Part shown: piece by piece, positions 1 through 10,870 of the stretch | How the letters are laid out: the number at the start of each line of letters is the position of its first letter | How positions within the stretch are numbered: position 1 is the stretch's first letter | From: Rebecca billardiae RCC1528 | Taxonomy: Eukaryota > Haptophyta | Assembly (NCBI GenBank): GCA_965240325.2 | Contig: OZ251231.1 | Span: 372,001 to 436,000 of the forward strand | Direction: 5' to 3' | DNA: 64,000 bases | The notes under the pieces: generated by a model | Told to the model about the DNA's origin: nothing | The model's database searches: none | Seen by the model: the letters and a program-made list of their open reading frames with translations, nothing else | Position numbers and translations under genes: made by a program

Positions 1-1029
1 GCCGAGCGCGCGCACCAGCGCGCTAAACACGCGCGCCGCCTCGGGCAGGTTGGCCGTGCGCGACATCAGGCCCGCACCCGTCTCGCCTGCGTACGCGAGA
101 GGGACGTAGCCGAAGCCAGCGACCACCTCGCCGTCGACCGCCGCGCCCACCCACTCCACCGACACACCCTGCACCCACGCCTCCAGCAGCAGGCTCGTCC
201 GGCCCTTGGCTGCACGCCGCAGCGCCTCGCGCAGCTGCGGTGCCGTGCGGCAAATGCGCACGCCCCTGCCGGCGCTGTCGAGCGAGGTCTTGGCGACGAG
301 CGGCAGGCGCTGCGCGAGCTGCTCGAGCTCGGCCGTGCCCACGCGGGCCACGGACGATGGCTTGAGCGTCGTCTGCCACGCCAACGGCAGCCCGAGCTTC
401 GCCGCCAGCTGGAGTGTGCGCAGCTTGTCCGTGTGCCGCCCCCAGTGCTCGCGTACGCGCGGGAGCGAGCAGACAAGCGTGGCGAGCGCGCGCTCCTGCG
501 CCTGCGTGCGCGTGCTCAGGGCCTCGAGCCGTTTGGCCACTTGGACCATCAGCAGCGTCGACGTGCGGTAGTCCGCCAGCACGATGGCCGGGGCCCACTC
601 CACGATGGCCGCCTCGAGCGCGCTCGCTTCCGGGAGACCGTCCCGTGGCGTGCGAGCGTACCGGATCGGGTTAGTCGACGACGAGGTGTTCCACAGGCCG
701 TTCCTGGGGCCGTGCCGGCTCGCCTGGTGCCGAGAGATCAGCACGCCCACCTCCCATCCCGCGCCGTGCAGGTCGGTCGCGTACTGCGGCAGTAGGCCCG
801 GCCCGTTCGACGTGGACGCCAGGGCAACCACGAGCACGCGCGAGCCCCCGCCCAGCCGCGCGGCGTGGCACGCGTCGGCGCCGCCCTGGGGCGCGGTGCT
901 GCCGGGCGCCGATGAGGACGACAGCGTGCGTGCGCCTCCGCTGGCACCGCCGTGCGCCGCGCCGAGGAGGAGGAGGGCCGCGAGCACCAGGCGGCGACTC
1001 CTGATGCATCGGCAGTGAGGACTCATCAT
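1..1029 (-). CDS. ATP-grasp domain protein with N-terminal signal sequence, 5' part only
   Basis: An uninterrupted frame reads leftward from the paired ATGs at 1029/1026 to the window edge (343 codons, no stop), so the gene is cut off at its 3' end. The first ~27 residues (Arg-rich start, then LVLAALLLLGAAHGG) form a typical signal peptide or membrane anchor. A Ser/Gly-rich linker follows, then an alpha/beta segment (VLVVALASTSNGPGL, near residue 55). Around residues 180-290 come ATP-grasp hallmarks: DKLRTLQLAAKLGLP, VAKTSLDSAGRGVRIC (the lysine plus glycine-rich nucleotide loop) and LLLEAWVQGVSVEW (metal/ATP-binding Glu strand). ATP-grasp enzymes ligate a carboxylate to an amine or thiol through an acylphosphate; the substrate here cannot be told. 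A secretory signal on such a ligase is odd and suggests a luminal or membrane-attached enzyme. It could instead be a plastid- or organelle-targeted protein. Confidence 0.6.
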   Translation of the reverse strand, partial: MMSPHCRCIRSRRLVLAALLLLGAAHGGASGGARTLSSSSAPGSTAPQGGADACHAARLGGGSRVLVVALASTSNGPGLLPQYATDLHGAGWEVGVLISRHQASRHGPRNGLWNTSSSTNPIRYARTPRDGLPEASALEAAIVEWAPAIVLADYRTSTLLMVQVAKRLEALSTRTQAQERALATLVCSLPRVREHWGRHTDKLRTLQLAAKLGLPLAWQTTLKPSSVARVGTAELEQLAQRLPLVAKTSLDSAGRGVRICRTAPQLREALRRAAKGRTSLLLEAWVQGVSVEWVGAAVDGEVVAGFGYVPLAYAGETGAGLMSRTANLPEAARVFSALVRALG

Positions 1030-1124
1030 TGTCGGCCGCCACGAACTCACGAAGCGATTGGAGATTCATCAAGCGAAAGTGGATGACGAACGATTCATCA
1101 GTGGCCGGCGCCGGAACAAGCCTT

Positions 1125-1733
1125 TATGGAGCGCTCGTTGGAACTTGACACCGGTTTGGCGCCCGCGCGGCGAGGGCGACGACGGGCGTACACGGGGCCC
1201 GCGGCGGCGGGAAGCGCGCGGGCGCGGCCGAGAACGGCACGGTCCGGACGCCTCTCGCCAGCCGCGGACGCGCACCGCGCCTCCTCCTCGCACGCTGCTA
1301 ACTTGATCCGGGTTGAACGGCGGTTTTGCTGCCGACCAGCTCAAGTTCCACGGCTGGTCAAGGTTCGGCTTGCGACCTCGCCGCTGGTGCTTGCAAGAAG
1401 GTACACAAGTTGGTCGAACTCCCACGCACCCGCTCTGCGCTCGTCGACGCCCTCTGAAGGTGACTCGGGGTGCATGCGGGGCAGTGGAATGCAGTGGTTC
1501 GGCGTTGCCTCTCAGTCGTCCAGCGCGTAGGCCATGTAGCGCGGGTGTGGTGCGCGCATGGCCCGGTAATTCGGTCGCGGCATGTCTGTGTGGGCTGCCC
1601 AAGGCCTGCCGTACCGCAAAGCGAGCGCTCAGGAGCGTGTGCCGACCGTGCCAGCCCCGCCGAGATGGGGCACTTCGCTGGGAAATGCGGTGTCAAGTTC
1701 CACCCCCGCTCAAGTTCCAACGAGCGCTCCATA
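1125..1733. repeat. 609-bp segment bounded by a perfect 23-bp inverted repeat (possible MITE)
   Basis: Bases 1125-1147 (start TATGGAGCGCTCG) are the exact reverse complement of 1711-1733. The right arm continues inward with a second, tandem copy of the GGAACTTGA motif (1690-1705), which also pairs with 1143-1152. The interior has no convincing coding region. The geometry matches a small non-autonomous DNA transposon, but I see no clear target-site duplication, so it may be an old copy or a structured non-coding repeat. Confidence 0.45.
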
Positions 1734-2717
1734 CGCCCGACCGGGTGGTCACTCCCACTGGCGCCTTCGCGCGCTCATGGCGTCCGTGCGCGCGTGTGGG
1801 CTCTCAGGAGGGCGCACGGCTCAGTGTGGCGAGCGGAACGGTCGGTATGGTCAGTACAGTATGGGTGACGAGGTCGACGATGGGCCGGATGGGCTGCCAT
1901 CTGAGGACGAAGTCGGCCCGCTGGAGCTCGACGATCTGGCCGACGGTCGTGATTCCCTTGATCAGATGGCGACAACCGCGCGGACGACGAGACAGTTCAG
2001 ACGCCACCTGGCGGCAGGGCCCGCGCGCGACGCTGGAGTTGGGGTACATGCATCTTGTCCAATGCCTAGCCAGGGCGACGCGCAAGGTCAAGGCGACCAG
2101 CCCTCCCGCCGGTGCCCGCCGTGCGATCGAGCCTTCCACCCCATCTGCTGCATGACGTCTACCGGTTGGTAGCCTGCTGATCCAGAAGACTAGTGAGCAA
2201 GCATGTGTCCCTGGTGAGCGCGAGCGAGCGCTGCGGCTGACAACCTGACTCGGTTGACGGTTTGTGCGCGCGGCACGCGCACGCCTGACGCACTCTCCCG
2301 TCGGCCCGCGTCGGCGTGTGGCCGTGTGCGCGCGCGCCCGCACGGCCAGCCCAAGCACCAAACGGCCGCTGGCTCGCCGGTTGCGGTCCACCAAACTTGA
2401 CAGTGGCAGCAGGCTCCTGGTGGTGAGCAGCCTGAGATCGAGAGAAGATTATTGAGGAGTGACAATGAACACTACTACTACTTTTCAAAAGTACTCATAC
2501 GAGTGAAGTGTTAGCAGTGTACGCGCGCGTCCACCAATGGGGAGCGGGCACGCGCAGCGAGCTAGCCGCCAAATAGCCGAGCTTTATATTCCCGTAATCT
2601 TCTCGACGGAGCCACCGGCGCGCCGGCGCAGCAAACATTTTCAGCTCGGTGCGACGCGATCGTGCACGCACGGCCGGCAGCAACCTGCGCACGCGCGACG
2701 CGACCGGCGCGGTGGGG
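1734..2717. other. intergenic, no gene recognised
   Basis: Several overlapping open frames exist on both strands, but all have the Arg/Ala/Pro-biased composition that GC-rich non-coding DNA gives by chance. The last ~250 bases (from about 2440) are less GC-rich, contain short A/T runs, and precede the first in-frame ATG of the LRR gene, so they probably include its promoter and 5' UTR. Confidence 0.4.
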
Positions 2718-5700
2718 ATGTGCACGACACCGCCGCGGCAGGGGCTGCGCCCCGCCGCGTGGCGCCGGCGTGCCGCACCGCCCGGCACGCGCCGCGTCGG
2801 CACCGCGTGCGGCCTCCTTGCCTGCCTCTGCGCGCGCGCCGTCGCGCCGGAGGAGGTACGGGACCGGCTGCGCGCGGATGTGCCGGCGTGCTTCGACGAC
2901 GCGCCCGAGTACGACGAGCCCACGTGCGCGAATGTGACGGGCGCCATGTGCGTGCTCACCGCGTGTCGCGCTCGCTCGTGGCCCCCGTGATGCGAGTGGG
3001 TGTGGTTCGCCCTCGCGGCGCTGCGCTGCCGATGCGCCCTGATGTGTGCACCGCGCGTGAGGGTGTGCTGGGAGATGCGTGCGTCGCGCTCGTCGCCGCT
3101 GCCGCACGCGCATCACCCCACACAACCCTCAACCGCCCTGGCCCGCCTGCGTCGCCCTGCTGCCCTCCCCGCGTGTGCGCGCGCCCGCGCGTGCTGCGGC
3201 GCGCAGCGAGCTGCTAGGTAGAGGGTACACCGGCACACTGCCCACGGAGGTGGGCCGTCTGACGGCGCTCGGCCAATTGTGCGCGCAGCAGCACGCGCCC
3301 GCGCGCCGCGCGACGGCCGTCGCAGACCCCGCCCATCCTCACCGCAGCAGCAGCCGCGACGAGGTCGCTGCAGCCTTATTCATTCATCTGCACTCGTGAA
3401 TCAAGCGGCCACCACCCAACCCAAGGCTACCGCCGATGATGCCTCGCCCTGCTCACCTGCCGGCGGCTGTCCGGCGATGGTCGCTCCCCCCCCCCGCGCG
3501 CGCGTGCGACGCGCAGCGTGATGCACGCGACCTCGGCCAGCGGCGCGCTGCCCACGGAGCTCGGCCGGATGGGCGGTCTCACGCACTTGTGCGCGCGGCG
3601 CCGCGCATGGCGCGCGGCCCGCGTGCGCCGGCTCCGCACATGCTCCCGCCTCGGCCGCCTCTACCCGCGCGCCACGCCCCGCCGTCGCCCCGCCGCCTGG
3701 TGCCTGCCGCCCAGCCAGCGCGTGCAGCTGCTGCGCCGCGGCTGCTGTGCAGCCCCGCTGCTGCCGCCTCACTCCGCGCGCGCGGCCCACCCTGCAACGC
3801 CCGTGCCCACCGCGCGCCGCCTCCGTCCGCGCGCGCTTCACACAGCCGGGCGATCAGCACACAGCTGAGCGGGCCGCTGCCGACCGAGCTGGCCCTGCTG
3901 GAGCGGCTGCAGCAAGTGTGCGTGCCCGCGCGCCGAGTGCGCACCGCCGCGCGCGCCGCCGCCACCCGCCACGCGCCGCCGCACCGGGCGCTGCAGTGCG
4001 CGCGAGCGCGGATGCGTGCGATCGACAAAGCGCCGCGCGGTGCGAGGCTGTGGCCCTATGGCTGCGCACAGCCTTCCCCCCGCGCGTCTCGTCACGCGCG
4101 CACACCCCTGCCTGTGACGTGCGCTGCGCTCCAGCTTCCTGGTGGACAGCTCGCTGGGCGGCGCGTTCCCTCCGGAGCTGCTCAGCGCACACCAGCAGCC
4201 TGGCTGGGGCTCGCTGCAGACGTTGTGCGCGCGCACCGCCGCGCACCGCGCGCGCGGGCGCGGGGGCGCGGGCTGCTGGCGGCGGCGTGGCGGGCGGGCC
4301 GTGCGGGCGGGCGCGGGCTGCTGCGCCGCCCCCGGCCGCGCGCAAATGCGCGGGCAGCCCGCCGCGCCACGGGCTAGGCCTGCGCTCAGGGGCCCCAGTG
4401 CCATCCACCACCGCCTCCGCGCGGAGTCTGAACGTGCCCTCCGGTTCAGACTCCGGTTCAGACTCCGCGGAGCCTGATGCCCTCCCCGTCCGGACTGACT
4501 GGCGGCCGACCACGGCACGCACGCGCCTGCTGCGCCCTGCGCCCCCCCGGCCCCCTCCCTCTCTCCCCGCGCGCGTGTGCGTGCCGATGCAAATTGCATG
4601 CAGCATGTACGATGGACTGACGCAGGCGACCGAGGCGACCGGCTTCTGCGCGGACGGCGGCTGTGTGTGCGCGGCCGCGCCTCTCGACTCAGACGGTCGC
4701 TTTCAGCCGGACCCGGCGACGCTGCTCCAGTGCCCCTCGCCGCCGCCGCCGAGGCCGCCGCCGAGGCCGCCGCCGCCGAGCCCGTCGCCGCCGCCGCCCA
4801 ATCCACCGCCGTCGCCGCCGCCGAGCCCGCCGCCGCCCGCTCCGCCGCCGAGCCCGCCGCCGTCGCCACCGCCGCCCGCGCCTCCGCCCTCGCCGCCGCC
4901 GCCGCCCGTGCCGCCGCCCGCGCCGCCGCCTTCGCCGCCGCCTACGCCACCGCCCGCGCCGCCGCCGAGCCCGCCGCCGCCCGCGCCGCCGCCGAGCCCG
5001 CCACCGTCACCGCCGCCGCCCGCGCCGCCGCCCTCGCCGCCGCCCACGCCGCCGCCCTCGCCACCACCGTCGCCACCTCCACCGCCGGCGCCGCCGCCGT
5101 CGCCGCCGCCACCCACGCCGCCGCCCAGCCCGCCGCCCAGCCCGCCGCCGCCCAGCCCTCCACCCGCACCACCGCCCTCGCCGCCGCCACCACCCGCGCC
5201 GCCGCCCTCGCCGCCACCGTCGCCGCCGCCGCCGCCGCCACCGCCGCCCTCGCCGCCGCCTTCGCCGCCGCCCACCCCGCCGCCCTCGCCGCCCCCGCCC
5301 TCGCCGCCGCCCTCGCCGCCGCCCTCGCCGCCGCCCTCGCCACCGCCACCGTCCCCGCCGCCGTCCCCGCCGCCACCCAGCCCGCCGCCCGCGCCGCCGC
5401 CCACGCCGCCTCCCAGCCCGCCGCCCTCGCCGCCGCCCTCGCCACCGCCCTCGCCGCCCCCGCGTGCGCCGCCCTCGCCACCGCCTTCGCCACCACCCTC
5501 GCCGCCTCCACACGCGCCGCCCGCGCCGCCACCGCTGCCACCGCCCTCGCCGCCGCCGCGCGCACCGCCTGCGCCGCCACCGTCGCCGCCACCGTCGCCG
5601 CCGCCTGCCCGGCCGCCGACGCCGCCGCCCACGCCACCACCGTCACCGCCACCGAGCGCGCCGCCCTCGCCACCGCCCACGCCACCACCGTCACCGCCAC

Positions 5701-8437
5701 CGAGCCCACCGCCCTCGCCACCGCCCACGCCACCGCCCAGGCCACCGCCGTCGCCGCCGCCGTCGCCGCCACCGTCGCCGCCGCCCGCGCCGCCGCCCGC
5801 GCCGCCGCCCGCGCCGCCGCCGAGCCCTCCGCCCTCGCCGCCGCCCCATCTGCCGCCGAGCCCGCCGCCCTCCTCGCCGCCCGGTCCGCCGCCCAGCCCG
5901 CCACCCGCGCCGCCCCCGGGTCCGCCGCCCTCGCCGCCACCGCCCCCTCCGCCGCTGCCACCGCCCTCTGTACCGCCGAGCCTTGCTCCCTCGCCGCCAC
6001 CGTCGCCGCCGCCGCGCCAGCCGCCATCGCCGCCGCCTGAGGCACCGCCTGCGCCTCCGCCCTCGCCGCCGCCCTCGCCGCCACTCAGCCCGCCACCCCG
6101 CACGCCGCCGCCGAGCGCCCCGCCCCGATCGCCGCCGCCGCCGCCGCCGTCCGCGCCGCCACCGCCCTCGCCGCCGCCCTCGCCGCCGCCCTCGCCGCCG
6201 CCCGCGCCGCCGCCCTCGCCGCCACGCGCGCCGCCGCCCGCGCCGCCGCCCAGCCCACCGCCCGCCTCGCCGCCCGCGCGGTGCGAGGGGGACAGCTGCT
6301 GGGCGTACGCGGCGCGCCGCTGCCCAGCGCCAGCCGCCGAGCCCTCCGCCTGCGGCTGGGCCCTCGGCGGCTCCGCGTACGCGCGCTGCGCCGTGTTCCT
6401 CGACCTCGACGCTGACGAATCCTGGGACGCGGCCGCGGAGCCGAACGGCGAGACGGACGGCAGCGGCCGGTATCAGATGCTTGTGGGCGGCGCGGGCGCG
6501 GCGGCGGGGTCGCCGGCGGCGGGCGGCGGGGGCGGGCAGGCCGTGGGCGCTGCCGAGCGCGGCGGCGCGCCGCCGCTGCTGGTCTGGATGCTCCCGCCCG
6601 CGCCTGGCTGCGTCGATGCCGCCACAGGCCTGCCGCCCCCCGCCCCGCTGTGCACGCGCGCGCGCGCGGCTGTGCTTTCATCCCTCACCACACTGCTGTG
6701 CGCTGGGCGCGCGGCCGCGGCGCCGACGGCCGAGGGCTGGCTCCTGCGCGCGCTGGGGCTGGGAGCGCTGCTCGGCCGCGCGACGGTGCACGAGTACAAC
6801 CCGCAGCTCGCGCTGAGCGCGCTTGGCGCTGTATGCGCGCGCGCGCACTGCGGCACCACCGCGCCCACTGCGGCGCCGTGCGCGAGCGCGCGCGTGGTTC
6901 GGTGCCGCGTTGGGCGCGCGTGCGCGCCGCCACCGCCGATGCCGCGCCTCGCTCCGGCCTCGGCGCGCGCTGCCCTCGCGCCCGCCCGCTCCGGCCGTGT
7001 TCGCTGCCGCGCGCAGGCGGTGGGCGACGAGCGCACCGCGGCCATCCGCAGCGCGCGCGCACAGGCGCAGCTCACGGCGTGCGCGGCGTCCGCCGCGCAG
7101 CTCGCCCTCGCGCTCGGCGGCGCGCGCAACGCCACGGAGGCGCGCGCGGCCGGCGGCGCGGCGCTGTCGGCGCTGGCGCGTCTGCTGCTCGCGCGTGGCG
7201 AGGCGCTCGAGGCCCGAGACGCGGCGGAGGGCGGCGGTGCGGGCGGCGCGGCGGACACGGCCACAGCACGCCCTCTGGAGGTGCGTGCGGAGAGCCGAGG
7301 ACTGCAAGGCATGACGCCAATGCGTGGCGCAGCCGCGTGAGGGCTGAGGGCAGGATGACCGATCACAGCGCACTCACGTGGCGGCGGCGCGCAACGCCGC
7401 GGCTGCCAGCAGTGCTGCCCCTGCTGCTGTGCCACTGGGCTGGGAACGACTGCGCTTGTGCTCCGGCTGACGACGCCCCGCGGCCCTGCACACCGCCCCC
7501 CTGCCCTCCGCCCCGCCCGCCCGCCTGCCCCCCGCTGCCGCCCACCCACACACACGGCCCGCCCTGCCGCTGCCGACGACTTGGCCCTCGCCTCCGCCAC
7601 CACCGCCCGGCCGCGCCGCGCAGGAGAGCGGCGCGCTGCTCGCTGTGCTGCAGAGCGCGCTGGGCACGCAGCAGGGGCCCGGGGCGGACGGCGCGCCGAG
7701 CGCGCGCGCGGCCGCGCCGGCGCGCGCAGACGCCCAGTCTGCCTTCGGCTCGGGAGGCGCGGCGGGCTCGGCGGCCGAAGCGAGCTACTACTCTGCTGAT
7801 GACGGCGGCGCGGGCGTGGTGAACACGACAGCGCTTGCGGCTGTGCTCGGAGCCAGCCTGCGCGTGCTCGGTGCCGTCGGCGAGACGGTGCGCGGGCCGC
7901 GCCGCGCGGGGGCGCCCCGCCCACCACCACCCCGCGCGAGGGCCGCCGCCGCGCGCGTGTGCACCCCCCCTAAGTCGCGTGCCGGGCAGCGGCGCGCGCG
8001 CGGGCCGTGCGGGCAGCCAGCCACGCTCACAGTCAGACTGTGTGGTACCCCCTGCGCCCAGCCCTGTGGAGCGGAGCCAAGCACAGCCGAGCGGGGCGTC
8101 TGGCTGCTCTGGGCACGCCACGCTCCCTGCACCGCCCAGCACGCCTGACGCGCGCCGCGTCCCCCACCGCGCGCCGCTCGCTCGCGCCTGCGCCCCGCCA
8201 GGCCGCGCGCAGCGCGCTGGGCGCGGACGGCACCATAGCCGCACTCACGCGCGCGGCGCGCCTCGCGCAGGCTCGCGGCGCTGAGCTGCTGGTGGCAGTT
8301 GGCAGCGGCGCGCTCTCGGAGGCGGAGGCGCTGTCCGAGCTGCGCGACGCGGAGGAGCAGGCTGTTGAGGCGGTGCTGCAGGCCGCCGCCCTCGAGGCCG
8401 AGGGCGGCGGTGGCGAGCCGTCCGTCGGCGGCGGGGA

Positions 8438-8469
<32 letters not shown>

Positions 8470-8840
8470 CGGACGACGACAACGGCGACGACACCGCGCC
8501 GGGAAGCCTGGGCGGGGAGCAGACGGCGGCCATTCTGCTCGACGAGGCTCAGATAGCCGGCGCGTCAGCGGGCGGGCTGGTTGGGCTGTGCCTCGTTGGC
8601 GTGACGCTCGCCGCGTGCGTCGTGCACCGCGTCCGCCGCCGCGACGCGCGCGCACGCTGGCCAGAGCGTTGGCAGTACGTGGCGGCGGGCCGACAGCGGC
8701 AGCAGATGGGCTTTGCCGCCGTCGGCATGGGCGGCCTCGTGATGGAACGCGAGCAGCCGGACCACAGGCGGGCCCGCCAGCAGCCCTCCGCTACGCGCTG
8801 GCTGCAAGGCGCGGCGACGGCGCGGGTGTACCCCATTTAG
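2718..8840 (+). CDS. LRR / proline-rod single-pass cell-surface protein, 9 exons
   Basis: Exons inferred by frame: 2718-2947, 3207-3278, 3517-3588, 3846-3917, 4135-4224, 4604-6830, 7017-7280, 7624-7887, 8202-8840; about 1309 aa. Exon 1 gives a hydrophobic secretory segment ([16 protein letters not shown]) and a Cys-containing cap with an NVT glycosylation site. Exons 2-5 each encode one plant-type LRR (core [26 protein letters not shown]). Exon 6 carries a Cys-rich knot (FCADGGCVC), ~520 residues of S/A/T-PPP repeats, then a calcium-module-like stretch ([14 protein letters not shown]...[12 protein letters not shown]) resembling SdrD-B/carboxypeptidase-regulatory domains. Exons 7-9 are Ala-rich helical, followed by poly-Gly/Asp and one membrane span ([18 protein letters not shown]) before a basic cytosolic tail of ~60 residues. 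By domain logic it is a wall- or matrix-contacting surface protein. The upstream start is uncertain, since an earlier 5' exon is possible. Confidence 0.72.
4733..6282 (+). repeat. coding proline-rich tandem repeat ([12 protein letters not shown])
   Basis: Imperfect CCG-rich codon array inside exon 6 of the LRR gene, translating to X-P-P-P units with X = Ser, Ala, Thr, Arg. Repeats of this kind form extended polyproline-II rods and, in green-algal pherophorins and extensins, are hydroxylated and O-glycosylated. The other five frames are also open over most of it (all Arg, Ala or Gly), so they are not genes. Confidence 0.9.
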
Positions 8841-8845
8841 CGCGG

Positions 8846-9130
<285 letters not shown>

Positions 9131-10029
9131 CACAGTGCAGGATTGGAATTTTCCGTGACGCTTCGGACGGTCCGCAGCTCGAGTCAGCGAATCCGGTCTC
9201 GGCCGGACAGTGGAACTCGGGTGGAAGCCGCGACTTCGCGGCGGACGGAGCCTCAAACGAGCGGTGCCTCGGCTCGCGGCGCGATCTACTCGGCGAAGAC
9301 CGACGAGGCTGCTCGCGGGCCCGACTATGCGTCGACGCGGGCTGGGGTCGTCTTCCGCGTGGCGCTGGGCAAGTTCCTCGCCGCTCTGACGGGTGCTCTC
9401 CTTTCGCCCTCACGGCGCGCGCGGTGCGTTTCGCGAGCTTCTTGCATGCGCCGCCCGCGGTTGCGCCCGAGCCTGATGCTTCAGTCGACACGGCAGGTGG
9501 CTCGCGCAGGGTGGGATTGTGTGCGGGTGCCGCTGGCGGTGCGTCTCGCCCTCCTGAAATTGTGTGGGAGGCTGTGACATTGCACGCGTACACCCCGCCA
9601 CGCCCGCGGCCCGCCCGCGCAAACGCCGCGCCGCGCAGTTGTCTTTGACCTCGAGCGAGCCTGAGGCGTGGAGGCGACCGACGGCGGGGTGCGACTTGCC
9701 CACCGACCCGAGCCGCATCACCCAGCGCAGCCTCGCCCGCGACGACGCTTCGCCTGGCTGCCACTGCTCAGCCGCGTGCAAGGCGGGCTGGGCGACGTCT
9801 TTCGGCCGAGCGCGGCTGCAGCGCAGCACGCGAGAGGCTGGAGCGCCATGACGCGGATGGCGGAGCGGGCTTTGGGCTGGCTGGCATGAGCCGCCAGGCT
9901 GTACCGTCCGCGCAGATCGCGCTCGGCCCGGCCGCAGCCCTCCTGAGCGCGCGCCTCAGAGCTGAGACTGATCACGTGCACGCGCACAAGCCACACTGCC
10001 GTGGCTGTGTCGAGCAGCTGCGTGTGCTC
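9131..10029. other. intergenic, no gene supported
   Basis: GC-rich sequence with open frames on both strands but no recognisable domain or splice pattern. A segment near 9256-9390 (+) translates to a less biased peptide ([17 protein letters not shown], then a hydrophobic strand) that might be an old coding fragment; I could not place it in a family. Confidence 0.3.
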
Positions 10030-10870
10030 GAGGCGCGGCGCTCGCACGGGCCACGCGGGCGCAGCGGGTGCGCGCAGCTGGCGCACGCAGTGCCACGTCC
10101 TGCCGCGCCAGTTTGGCGGCCGTCCGCCCCCCCGAGCTCGAGTTCTGCGCGCTTTGCGACGGCGCGGCCGGCCGCGCCCATCTTCATGCTTGGGCACGCC
10201 AGCATGGCCGCCGCCGGGCCTGCTGCGCGCGCCGAAGCTGGAGGGCGGAGGAGGGCGCTGGGCTGCTCCTACGGCGTGCTGCAGCCCGGGCAGGCTTTTC
10301 CGCGGCGCGGCGAGGCCGTCGCGCCTGCTCGCCGCCGTCGAGTCGCCCGTGCTGAGTGACCGTCGGCCGCATGTGCTCGGCGGCACCGCAGGCAGGCGTC
10401 CCATACCAGTGTGCTCGAGCCGCTGCGCGCACCCAAGGCGAGCTGCTCGAGCGGGCTAGGTGGGCCCACGGAGTGCGCGCAGCTGGCGCACGCAGCCCCG
10501 CGTCATGGGGTGTCGGTTTGACGGTCGCCAGCCCCCGTGGGCTCGAGCTCTGTGCGCTTCACCACGGAGGTGCCGACGGCGCCCCGCGGCGCGCAACGGC
10601 GTGGCAGCATGGCCGCCGCCGGCGCCGCCGCACATGCCGCCGCTTACGGGCAGTCGAGAGCTTGGGGCAGCACCTACGGCATGCTGCAGCTCGGGCGGGC
10701 TCTGCCAGCCTGCTGTGGCGTGATCGCGCATTTTCCAGACCGTCGACTCGCCCGCGCTGCATATTTGTTTGCTGCGCGTGCTCGACGGCGCCGCTGCTGC
10801 CGCTACGGCCGCGCGTTGCTGCGTCGCGAGCGAGCCCGATGCGAGCTGAACGGCGGCGTGCTCATCGCTG
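10030..10870. repeat. two diverged tandem copies of a ~420-bp unit
   Basis: The copies start near 10030 and 10450. Shared landmarks in the same order are: the string gtgcgcgcagctggcgcacg, a gagctcgag/gctcgagct motif before a 'tgtgcgctt'-like word, agcatggccgccgccg, and 'cctacggc[ga]tgctgcagc[tc]cggg'. Divergence is substantial, with indels. No intact reading frame is conserved between copies, so this looks like an old duplicated non-coding or decayed mobile sequence. Confidence 0.55.

Noticed and set aside
23-598. Minus-strand frame of 191 codons at the left edge
   Set aside because: Overlaps the ATP-grasp gene in another frame; Arg/Ala/Gly-biased with no motif.
4663-6816. Arg-rich, Ala-rich and Gly-rich long open frames over the proline-rod exon on both strands
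   Set aside because: They are alternative readings of the CCG repeat; composition is monotonous and no exon or domain logic supports them.
9256-9400. Possible ADP-ribosyltransferase-like strand pattern ([14 protein letters not shown]...)
   Set aside because: Too short, no catalytic His/Glu context, and flanking sequence gives no exon structure; similarity could be chance.
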